NCBI GenBank assembly: GCA_016287755.1
Contig: JAEEWT010000011.1
Location: 1 to 64,000 of the forward strand
DNA: 64,000 bases
Direction: 5' to 3'
Source: Prevotella sp.
GTDB lineage: Bacteria > Bacteroidota > Bacteroidia > Bacteroidales > Bacteroidaceae
Shown here: positions 32,601 to 39,363 of the stretch, piece by piece
Numbering within the stretch: the first letter of the stretch is position 1
Layout: each line of letters opens with the position of its first letter
The notes under the pieces: generated by a model
What the model was told of the DNA's origin: nothing
Database searches by the model: none
Seen by the model: the letters and a program-made list of their open reading frames with translations, nothing else
Program-made: the position numbers and the translations under genes

Positions 32601-32820
32601 GAAGAATATCTCTCTGGGCTACACACTACCGCGTAACCTCACGCAGAAAATCAACATTGAGCGCCTGCGTCTTTACGTACGTGCAGAGAACCTGTTCACC
32701 TGGACCAAGTACTGGGGCTTCGATCCCGAAATCGGTACCAGCAGCACTTCTATGGGTGTGGACTACGGAGTCTATCCACAGGCTCGCATCTTTACTGTAG
32801 GTTTCAACATCTCACTTTAA
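29626..32820 (+). CDS. susC: SusC-like TonB-dependent outer-membrane transporter
   Basis: The 1064-residue protein has a signal peptide (KQKRYLLMLLAFLMSVATFA), a carboxypeptidase-D-like regulatory domain (about 22-100, FSGTVIDAMGEPVIGASVV), the TonB-box/plug region (VVVIGYGVQKK, then the plug) and a 22-strand barrel ending in an aromatic-rich strand (ARIFTVGFNISL). SusC proteins import oligosaccharides and are capped by their SusD partner. The frame is open 30 nt further upstream, but the Met at 29626 gives the proper signal peptide. The enzymes downstream (GH16, GH5, GH3) suggest beta-glucan oligosaccharides as cargo. Confidence 0.96.
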   Translation: MKQKRYLLMLLAFLMSVATFAQKQNFSGTVIDAMGEPVIGASVVQKGTSNGAITDLDGQFTISAEPGATLVISFVGYTTQELKASPNMRVVLNDDTQLLNDVVVIGYGVQKKSVVTASIAKVSSDDLEGKTRLRADDALKGLAAGVNVTSASGQPGSQSMIRVRGTGTINDTNPLYIIDGMPADQYGLESVNPNDIESIEVLKDAASGAIYGARAANGVILVTTKKGKVGKTQINYNFSYGWQSAWKKRDVTGATDYAILQNEKYVNGGQTPLYADPYNLIDANGQKIVGFGTDWQELLFNDNAPIEQHDVSISGASEKVNYYLSLGYYDQEGIVGGNYGRSNYDRLTLRSNNQFNIFDDSKERSFLNKLDVSANLSYMRTHSTGIEANSTWGSPLGSALYLAPTLPVTLKGTVGQEMIDRYSAYDLYRDANGDPYTIPGFLGSYQEQNNPIAMMQQRPGRGWSHKFMPKFAIDLQLWDNLKYHFTWSAEQSFWGSSAATTEKYYFSGNNNSDHTQASSEKANSTQWQIENTLTYDKEFGKHSIGVVLGQSALKYKGDYLGASHWNLININKPYVDYTTGGSIETTTDEKGNIISVKSLVSGWAGPYVEHHLASLFGRISYNYDERYMFQATIRRDGSSRFGSNNKYGVFPSFSIGWNVMNEAFMKDTRNWLSNLKLRASWGKNGNENMPDFRYTVLTTTGGTSNYYFGRQAVMTYGSKANGLANESLKWEESEQTDLGIDLGLWNNKLTFTVDYYIKKTNGMLITMPIPSYVGESRPWGNAGDMENSGIEFELGYKWNIGDAHFAIKGNASYLKNKLKNLGNDTGFLNYGISQFSDGGTRAENGQPFPYFYGYKTAGVLQTKAEADAYNAKYGTSANPGDLIFVDITEDDKITSDDRTKIGKPTPDWTFGLNFNADWKGFDFNVFFQGVSGADIFDATWRQDIASGNYPTWVLQRWTGEGTSNKLPLLKLGDSRNWVCSDIYVQDGSYLRLKNISLGYTLPRNLTQKINIERLRLYVRAENLFTWTKYWGFDPEIGTSSTSMGVDYGVYPQARIFTVGFNISL

Positions 32821-32822
32821 TC

Positions 32823-32850
32823 ATTGATAATTGAAAATTGATAATTGAAA
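32823..32850 (+). repeat. 14-nt tandem repeat between susC and susD
   Basis: ATTGATAATTGAAA occurs twice in perfect tandem (32823-32836, 32837-32850). Other spacers around this locus have different AT-rich 14-nt tandems (34397-34424 and 43684-43711). Confidence 0.85.
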
Positions 32851-32863
32851 ATTTTGAAGTATT

Positions 32864-34396
32864 ATGAATACCAAGATATATAAAATATTGAGCGCTATTG
32901 TGGCAGCCGTTATGCTGACTGCTTGTAGCGATGACTTCCTGGAGGTGCAGAATCCTACGGGTGAGCCCTTGGAGGAATATTATATGACCGATGAGCACCT
33001 GGCCGAGGCTTGCGTTTCTGCCTATGCTCCGCTGCACTGGCCCGACTGGGATGGCACAGCCTATAACGACCTTACCTGCGACGCTGAGATTCTGGGCGAC
33101 GACTTCTGGGTAGGTGGTGCAAGTATCAGTGACAACCAGCACTGGCACAAGCTCTTCAACTTTGAGGGCGATGGCAATAACACGCTGGGAACCCTATGGG
33201 GCGACTTCTACAGCGGTATCAAGCGTTGCAACGATGTGATCAAGTACTGTTCATGGGGTGGTGGTAATGAAACCAACCGTAAGTCTTATGAGATGCAGGC
33301 CCGTCTGCTCCGCGTATATTACTATAACATCCTGTGGCACTACTACGGTAATGTGCCTTTCTATCTGGAAAACCTGAGTGAGCCATATACAGCTCCGCAG
33401 ATGACTGCTGATGAGATCTATGCACAACTGATGCCGGAATTGGAAGACATCATCGCTTCAAAGGTGCTTCCTATGCGTTGGGAGACAGCCGAGAGCGGAC
33501 GAGTTAGTCAGGCCATGGCCTATATGCTCTTTGCCGAGATGGTGATGTACCAGAACGATACAGCCCGCTATCCTGCTGCCTTGAACTATATGAAGCAGAT
33601 CATCGGCGACTCCGGCTACAAGCTGAATCCCAGCTTCAAGGATCTGTTCGATGAGAGTGGTGAGTGGTGCGAAGAGAGCATCTTCGAGATCAATTATGAG
33701 GATGATAACGGTCAGCGCGACTGGGGTACTCCGTTGCATGCTGGCGGTACGGTGTTCCCAACACTCTGCTCTCCGAACGGATGGGCTGGCGGTGAAGGCT
33801 GGGACTCTGGTAATGACGGCTGGGGATTCCTTCCCATGCGCGTGGAGGCCTATAACATGTATGCTGAGGGTGATACCCGTCGTGACGTAACCTGCTGGGA
33901 TGTTCGTGGCTATACCTACACCGAGCGTTATCAGGACACCCATATCTGGCACGGAAAGTATCGTCCGCAGAGTGCCAACAACCAGGATTGTCCTTCTTCA
34001 AAGAACCTGAACTATAACAACAACAAGCGCATCTACCGCTATGCAGAGACCCTGCTGAATGCAGCCGAGCTGTTGCTCCAGACTGGTGGCAGTGCTGCCG
34101 AGGCTACAGGTTATGTGAACGAGGTTCGCCAACGTGCTGGTCTTGCCGACCTGAGCAGTGTATCAATTGATGATATTCTGAATGAGCGTCATCTGGAGTT
34201 CTGTGGCGAGGGTAAACGCTATTTCGACTTGGTTCGCGCCGAGGGTATAGCAGGTGCTACAGAAAAGGCTACTACCAAGTTGGTTCCTGATGCTTATGGC
34301 TATCGTACCAATCGTTGGAGTCCCAGCAAGAAACATATTCCTCTCTCTCAGAGTGAGCTCGATGCTGATCCCACACTCGTGCAGAACAACTATTAA
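32864..34396 (+). CDS. susD: SusD-like surface glycan-binding lipoprotein
   Basis: The 510-residue lipoprotein (lipobox MLTAC, Cys21, followed by acidic SDD that favours surface export) has the SusD/RagB fold: TPR-like helices with family stretches such as SYEMQARLLRVYYYNILWHYYGNVPFYL, and the C-terminal motif YRYAETLLNAAELLL and ERHLEFCGEGKRYFDLVR. It pairs with the SusC just upstream to bind and hand over oligosaccharides. The gene follows susC after 43 bp containing a 14-nt tandem repeat. Confidence 0.96.
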   Translation: MNTKIYKILSAIVAAVMLTACSDDFLEVQNPTGEPLEEYYMTDEHLAEACVSAYAPLHWPDWDGTAYNDLTCDAEILGDDFWVGGASISDNQHWHKLFNFEGDGNNTLGTLWGDFYSGIKRCNDVIKYCSWGGGNETNRKSYEMQARLLRVYYYNILWHYYGNVPFYLENLSEPYTAPQMTADEIYAQLMPELEDIIASKVLPMRWETAESGRVSQAMAYMLFAEMVMYQNDTARYPAALNYMKQIIGDSGYKLNPSFKDLFDESGEWCEESIFEINYEDDNGQRDWGTPLHAGGTVFPTLCSPNGWAGGEGWDSGNDGWGFLPMRVEAYNMYAEGDTRRDVTCWDVRGYTYTERYQDTHIWHGKYRPQSANNQDCPSSKNLNYNNNKRIYRYAETLLNAAELLLQTGGSAAEATGYVNEVRQRAGLADLSSVSIDDILNERHLEFCGEGKRYFDLVRAEGIAGATEKATTKLVPDAYGYRTNRWSPSKKHIPLSQSELDADPTLVQNNY

Positions 34397-34424
34397 GATT
34401 AAACGTTTAAGATCAAACATTAAA
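34397..34424 (+). repeat. 14-nt imperfect tandem between susD and the binding-protein gene
   Basis: GATTAAACGTTTAA followed by GATCAAACATTAAA. The first unit contains the perfect palindrome TTAAACGTTTAA (34399-34410). Confidence 0.7.
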
Positions 34425-34428
34425 GATT

Positions 34429-36849
34429 ATGAAGAATCTGTTTATATATTCAATAGGAGTGCTGTTTGCAGGTATGATGATGACATCCTGCTCGCCAGAG
34501 AGCTTCGATGGCGCAGACCCCAATGGCCTCCCCACGGTAAGTGGTGTTGACTTCAACATCAGCGTGGATCAGGAGACAAACCAGATGATTGCCACCTATA
34601 CGCCGCAGGCTGGCACCTATCCCGTGTGGATTCTCAACGGAACCCAGTATTCCACACTTCAGGAGATTGGTTATCAGAATCCTGAGGCTGGCACCTATAC
34701 AGTAGAGCTGAAGCTGGGCAACCGCAACGGCTTCAGTCAGCAAGGCATTACCAAGACCTTCACCTTCAATGAGACCAAGATTGACTATACCGCCGACTTC
34801 CGTCGTATATGCGACAAAGAGTGGCGCTTCGCCAACAAGGAAGTGGCTCACTTGGCTTGCGGTCCTGTGGGTGGTGACGGTACAGGATGGTGGTCGGCTC
34901 AGCCCGATGACAAGAAGGATTTCGGTATGTACGATGACCGCATCACCTTCAGCGCTGATAACCGCAAAGGTGGTACGTTTAACTACAGTGCCGGTGAGGA
35001 TGGTTTGACCTATGTGAATACGGGTACTACCAAGTGGGGTCATGAGGATGCCGACTGGGATGCTACGATAGGTAACCAGACCTCCAGCTGGAGTTTCGAG
35101 GTGATGCCTTGGACCGATGCTGATGGTAAGGTGTCTTCTCAGACCTATATCCAACTGGCGCCCAACACAGCGTTCCCCTATATCTCAAGTGATGGTCAGT
35201 ATGAGAATCCGCTGTTCCGTATCGAGCAGCTCACCGCTAAGAAACTGGTGCTGATCTATGAGGCTCCCGACGGCAGTATTGCCTGGCGCTTCATCTTTAC
35301 CAGCGAGGAAGCAGAGAAGGAGTTCTCAGGCTTTGATGCCAACAGCGACTTCAACATGTGGAAGGGTATTACGCCAAACATGTCGTTCTACTATAATCCT
35401 GATCCAGGATGGGGTAATGAGCAGACAGCCCTCTTCGAGTCGCTCTTCGAGATGGGTAACAACGACTACACCGTGACCATCCCGCAGGAGTGCTTCTCTG
35501 AGTGGCAGGCACAGGTACATTTCCATACCAATTTGGTAACCTCTGCTGCTAATCACTACGACTTCTCTTGTATCTTCAATTCCGACCGCGACATTGACGG
35601 TGTGGTGGTGAAGCTGACCAACGAGGATGACTCCGAGGCTATCATTGATGAGCACAATGTGAACTTGAAGGCAGGCGAGGACTATATCTTCTGGGTAAGC
35701 GATGTGGAAGGCAAGGATCTGAATCCGGTGAAACTCGTACTCGACTTCGGTCATGCAACTGGCGAAACCCATGTCAATGTTTCCAATATCGTACTGAAAG
35801 ACCATGCTAACGATGATGGTACCGTACTGCCCGATCCTAATGGTGGTGGCGGTGGAGATACACCGACAATGGACTGGGATTACTCAAGTGGAGCCAACCT
35901 CTGGAAGGCTGTTGACGATGGTACTGCCTTTGATGCGTTCGGCTATTGGTTTGCTGACGACGGTTGGAGCCAGATAGCTAACTCAGAGGCCACCCACAAT
36001 GGCGATACCTACGAGATTACGCTTCCCGAAGGTATGGGCGGCAGTCAGTGGCAGGGTCAGTTCCATATCGACACCAAGCTCACCGCATCTGCTTCGAAGA
36101 CCTATAACTTCTATCTGGTAATGGAGGCCGATAATGATTGTCCGCAGGTAACCTTCAAGCTTACCGACGCTGGCGACTCCAACTACTTCATCGAGGAACG
36201 TAACGATGTGAAGGCCGACGTGCCGTTTATCCTCAAACGCGAAGGTCTTACCCTGAAGGACGGTCAGGATGCAACTGCCATCCGTCTGTTCTTCGACTTC
36301 GGTGGATCTCCTGCTGGCACACATGTTAAGATCAGTAAGATCTATCTGGAGGAGGCTGTGTCGATGAACTACGACGATGCCGACAACCTCTGGAAGGCTG
36401 TTGACAATGGCACTGTAGCCAGCGAGTTCGGCTACTGGTTTGCTGATGACAGCTGGAGCCAGATCAGCAATTCACCATGTGCTCATAGTGGCGACACCTA
36501 CGAGATCACCCTTCCTGATGGCATGGGCGGTTCTCAGTGGCAGGGACAGTTCCATATCGACACCCAGCTCACAGCCAGTGCGGCTAAGTCGTATAACTTC
36601 CAGCTGGTAATGGAGGCTGACAATGATTGTCCTGGTGTGACCATCAAGCTGACCGATGCGGGCGACACGAACTTCTTCTGCGAAGGTCGTCACGACATCA
36701 AGGCCGATGAGCCGTTCGTTTACACGCTGAAGGGCGCAACCCTAAAGGAAGGCAAGGATGCCGATGCTATCCGTTTGTTCTTCGACTTCGGTGGCTCGCC
36801 TGCTGGAACGAAAGTGAAAATCAGCAAGATCGTCTTTAAGGAGAATTGA
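34429..36849 (+). CDS. multi-module surface glycan-binding protein (SusE/F position)
   Basis: This 806-residue lipoprotein (MMMTSC, Cys21) sits where surface glycan-binding proteins are found in PULs. After an N-terminal Ig/PKD-like region (about 35-110) and an intermediate beta domain (about 125-295) come three similar beta-sandwich modules starting near residues 303, 481 and 646, reminiscent of CBM4/9/22-type modules. Modules 2 and 3 are very close (both NLWKAVD, FGYWFADD, GMGGSQWQGQFHIDT, LVMEADNDCP, IRLFFDFGGSPAGT); module 1 is a diverged relative (NMWKGI, LDFGHATGETHV). The paired aromatic residues suit glucan binding. No catalytic domain is seen. Ligand is inferred from the neighbouring beta-glucanases. 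Confidence 0.85.
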   Translation: MKNLFIYSIGVLFAGMMMTSCSPESFDGADPNGLPTVSGVDFNISVDQETNQMIATYTPQAGTYPVWILNGTQYSTLQEIGYQNPEAGTYTVELKLGNRNGFSQQGITKTFTFNETKIDYTADFRRICDKEWRFANKEVAHLACGPVGGDGTGWWSAQPDDKKDFGMYDDRITFSADNRKGGTFNYSAGEDGLTYVNTGTTKWGHEDADWDATIGNQTSSWSFEVMPWTDADGKVSSQTYIQLAPNTAFPYISSDGQYENPLFRIEQLTAKKLVLIYEAPDGSIAWRFIFTSEEAEKEFSGFDANSDFNMWKGITPNMSFYYNPDPGWGNEQTALFESLFEMGNNDYTVTIPQECFSEWQAQVHFHTNLVTSAANHYDFSCIFNSDRDIDGVVVKLTNEDDSEAIIDEHNVNLKAGEDYIFWVSDVEGKDLNPVKLVLDFGHATGETHVNVSNIVLKDHANDDGTVLPDPNGGGGGDTPTMDWDYSSGANLWKAVDDGTAFDAFGYWFADDGWSQIANSEATHNGDTYEITLPEGMGGSQWQGQFHIDTKLTASASKTYNFYLVMEADNDCPQVTFKLTDAGDSNYFIEERNDVKADVPFILKREGLTLKDGQDATAIRLFFDFGGSPAGTHVKISKIYLEEAVSMNYDDADNLWKAVDNGTVASEFGYWFADDSWSQISNSPCAHSGDTYEITLPDGMGGSQWQGQFHIDTQLTASAAKSYNFQLVMEADNDCPGVTIKLTDAGDTNFFCEGRHDIKADEPFVYTLKGATLKEGKDADAIRLFFDFGGSPAGTKVKISKIVFKEN
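35890..36843 (+). repeat. tandem duplication within the glycan-binding gene
   Basis: The stretch 35890-36350 and the stretch 36385-36843 code the same module. They share many long identical DNA stretches (for example AACCTCTGGAAGGCTGTTGA and CAGTTCCATATCGACACC), so the duplication looks recent or kept similar by recombination. Confidence 0.85.
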
Positions 36850-36852
36850 TAA

Positions 36853-37968
36853 ATGAAACGATTTATAAACGTTCATCAACGTATAATGCTAAGTAGTATT
36901 TTTCTCTCTCTTGCCGTGGCCCTCATGGGCTGCGGTGGGAGTGGGGATGATTCTGACCCTGTTGAAATCACGATTACAGCTTCGCCAGAATCCATCAATG
37001 CTCCTGCTGATGGTGGAACATACACTGTCAACGTATCCACAACAGGCAAGGAATGGGGTGCTTATACCGAGAGCGACTTTGTCAAGGTAATAGCTCAATA
37101 TGCTACGAACTCAGTATCCATTGTGGTTGACGAAAACCCCACTACCACTGAGCGTACAGCTACCGTAGGTCTTATGTCGGGTGCAGCCCGTAAGTACATC
37201 ACTGTCACACAGGCCGCCGCTGAGAAACCAGCCTATGATGCTCCTGAGGGTTATTCGCTAGTATGGAACGACGAGTTCAATAGTGGTTCAGAACTGAATG
37301 CAGACGATTGGACGCATGAGGTGAAGAACGCGGGATGGGTGAACAACGAACTACAGAACTACGTGAATCACAAGACTCCTGGAGGATCGCTCGTTACTGA
37401 GGTGAAGAACGGTACGCTCCGCATCCATTGTCTCAAGGAAGACGGAAAGATCTATTCAGGACGTGTCTATGCCAAGGTGAAGAGCGGATGGAAGTACGGC
37501 TATATCGAGGCCAGCATCAAACTGCCGAAGGGTAAGGGCACATGGCCAGCCTTCTGGATGATGCCTGTGAACTTCCGTTCATGGCCTGCCGACGGTGAGA
37601 TTGATATCATGGAAGAGGTGGGCTATCATCCCGACTATGTATCGTCGAGCCTCCATGCTACCTCCCATGTGCATAGCAATGGCACACAGGTAACCCACGA
37701 GATGAAATGTGCCGGAGCTGAGGGTGAGTTCCATAAGTATGCCATCCTTTGGACGGCCAAGAACATCACCACCTATGTGGACGGTCAGGTACAGCTTTCT
37801 TACGACAACCGAGGCTTAGGCAGAGACGACTGGCCCTACGACGATCCCTTCTATGTCATCTTCAACCTCGCATGGGGTGGCTCATGGGGAGGTGCTCAGG
37901 GTGTTGACGAGAGTGCTTTGCCTGCCACGATGGAAGTAGATTACATCCGCGTGTTTCAGAAGAAATAA
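36853..37968 (+). CDS. GH16 endo-beta-glucanase (laminarinase/lichenase type) with BACON domain
   Basis: The 371-residue lipoprotein (lipobox ALMGC, Cys27) has a BACON domain (about 38-121, TASPESINAPADGGTYTVNV) and a GH16 jelly-roll (about 130-371). The catalytic motif GEIDIMEEVG gives nucleophile Glu249 and acid/base Glu254, with the beta-bulge form found in laminarinases and related bacterial GH16_3 enzymes. Substrates of that group are beta-1,3- and mixed beta-1,3-1,4-glucans. It starts 3 bp after the binding-protein gene and is part of the PUL operon. BACON domains are thought to mediate mucin or carbohydrate contact or act as spacers. Confidence 0.94.
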   Translation: MKRFINVHQRIMLSSIFLSLAVALMGCGGSGDDSDPVEITITASPESINAPADGGTYTVNVSTTGKEWGAYTESDFVKVIAQYATNSVSIVVDENPTTTERTATVGLMSGAARKYITVTQAAAEKPAYDAPEGYSLVWNDEFNSGSELNADDWTHEVKNAGWVNNELQNYVNHKTPGGSLVTEVKNGTLRIHCLKEDGKIYSGRVYAKVKSGWKYGYIEASIKLPKGKGTWPAFWMMPVNFRSWPADGEIDIMEEVGYHPDYVSSSLHATSHVHSNGTQVTHEMKCAGAEGEFHKYAILWTAKNITTYVDGQVQLSYDNRGLGRDDWPYDDPFYVIFNLAWGGSWGGAQGVDESALPATMEVDYIRVFQKK

Positions 37969-38096
37969 TGCGCATCATTAGTATTATTATTTGTTTGCTA
38001 GCTGCGACTGCCCCTGTGCGGTCGCAGCAATACAAACAGTATACCGATGTATCTACCACACAGGCACAGAACTTAAGGAGAATCATCGTAAAATAG
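37968..38096 (+). CDS. 42-residue putative secreted small protein
   Basis: The start codon shares one base with the GH16 stop (TAATG), the coupling also seen for rpmF-fabH. The frame runs 42 codons to TAG, 7 bp before the GH5 gene. The product begins with a signal-peptide-like segment (RIISIIICLLAATAPVRS) followed by a short polar tail (QQYKQYTDV, TTQAQNLRRIIVK). No family is recognised. It contains a GC-rich hairpin (38001-38028), so part of the sequence may be constrained at RNA level instead, and the frame may be chance. Confidence 0.4.
   Translation: MRIISIIICLLAATAPVRSQQYKQYTDVSTTQAQNLRRIIVK
38001..38028 (+). promoter_or_regulatory. RNA hairpin between GH16 and GH5 genes
   Basis: GCTGCGAC and GTCGCAGC are perfectly complementary with two further inner pairs, giving a 10-bp stem and 8-nt loop. 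No T run follows, so it is more likely an mRNA processing or stability element than a terminator. Confidence 0.55.
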
Positions 38097-38103
38097 TTAA
38101 ACA

Positions 38104-39336
38104 ATGAAGAATATTATCGTCTGCCTCTTCGCCCTTCTCCTGATGGCATGTAACACAGGCACACAGAAGGAAAGCATAGGCTTTGTAACCATACAGGGGC
38201 ACGACCTGATCAAGCCGAATGGTGAGAAACTGTTTATCCAAGGTACCAACTTGGGTAACTGGCTCAACCCCGAGGGCTATATGTTCGGATTCAGCCGTAC
38301 CAATTCAGCATGGATGATCGACCTGCTGTTCAAGGAGGCTGTAGGACCCGACGCCACCGCCAAGTTCTGGCAACAGTTCAAGGACAATTACGTAACCAAG
38401 GCTGATATCGATTTCATCGCCAGTCAGGGCGCCAATACCATCCGCCTGCCGTTTAACTATAAACTCTTCACTGATGAGGATTATATGGGACAGACAGGTG
38501 CTAAAGACGGTTATCAGCGCATCGACTCGGTGGTGAACTGGTGCAAGGCCAATAACCTGTATCTCATTCTGGATATGCACGACTGCCCAGGTGGTCAGAC
38601 GGGCGATAATATTGATGATGGTCATGGCTACCCCTGGTTGTTCGAGAGCGAGGAGAGTCAGCAGCTGTTCTGCGATATATGGAAAGAGATTGCCCAGCGC
38701 TATAAGAACGAGACCACCATCTTAGGCTATGAGCTGATGAACGAGCCCATTGCCCATTATTTCGAGAACAAGGATTCGCTCTACACCCTGCTGCAGCCGC
38801 TCTACAAGCGTTGCGTAGCTGCCATCCGCGAGGTGGATTCGAACCACATCATCCTGTTGGGTGGAGCCCATTGGAACAGTTTCTTCTGGATGCTCGATGA
38901 TGTCAGCTACGATGACAAGCTTATGTTCACCTGTCATCGTTACGGCGGTCCTGCCACCAAGGAAGCCATTGCCCACTACATCAATTTCCGCGATTCCGTC
39001 AACCGCCCCATGTATATGGGTGAGTTCGGTCATAACACCATGGAGTGGCAGCGCGATTTCGTCAAGGTTTTGAAAGAGAACAATATCGGCTACACCTTCT
39101 GGCCATATAAGAAAGTGGATGAGTCGTGCATGATGGGCATCAAGCGCCCCGAAGGATGGGACAGCATCGTGGTGAAATACTCCGAGACCTCCCGCAATAC
39201 CTATTCTGAATGGCGTGAGGCGCGTCCTAACCAAGTACAGTTCCGTCTGCTTCTCAAGCAGTTTGCCGAGAACTGCCGCATACAAAACTGTACGCCGCAA
39301 ACAGAATACATCAATAGTATGGAACTGAAGCCCTAA
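38104..39336 (+). CDS. GH5 family beta-glucanase, lipoprotein
   Basis: The 410-residue lipoprotein (lipobox LLMAC, Cys16) is a GH5 barrel: TNLGNWLNPEGYMF near the start, ANTIRLPFNY, ILDMHDCPG, the acid/base Glu214 in YELMNEP, CHRYGG, and nucleophile Glu307 in MYMGEFGHN. The NLGNWL start resembles exo-beta-1,3-glucanase-like GH5 members, but the subfamily cannot be settled by eye; endo-beta-1,4 or beta-1,6-glucanase action is also possible. It lies between GH16 and GH3 genes of the PUL and should act on the same beta-glucan at the cell surface or periplasm. Confidence 0.9.
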   Translation: MKNIIVCLFALLLMACNTGTQKESIGFVTIQGHDLIKPNGEKLFIQGTNLGNWLNPEGYMFGFSRTNSAWMIDLLFKEAVGPDATAKFWQQFKDNYVTKADIDFIASQGANTIRLPFNYKLFTDEDYMGQTGAKDGYQRIDSVVNWCKANNLYLILDMHDCPGGQTGDNIDDGHGYPWLFESEESQQLFCDIWKEIAQRYKNETTILGYELMNEPIAHYFENKDSLYTLLQPLYKRCVAAIREVDSNHIILLGGAHWNSFFWMLDDVSYDDKLMFTCHRYGGPATKEAIAHYINFRDSVNRPMYMGEFGHNTMEWQRDFVKVLKENNIGYTFWPYKKVDESCMMGIKRPEGWDSIVVKYSETSRNTYSEWREARPNQVQFRLLLKQFAENCRIQNCTPQTEYINSMELKP

Positions 39337-39363
39337 ACAGATAAAACAACATAACAATACGAT

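Noticed and set aside
36001..36324. minus-strand frames inside the glycan-binding gene
   Set aside because: They recur in both duplicated modules only because the coding strand is duplicated.
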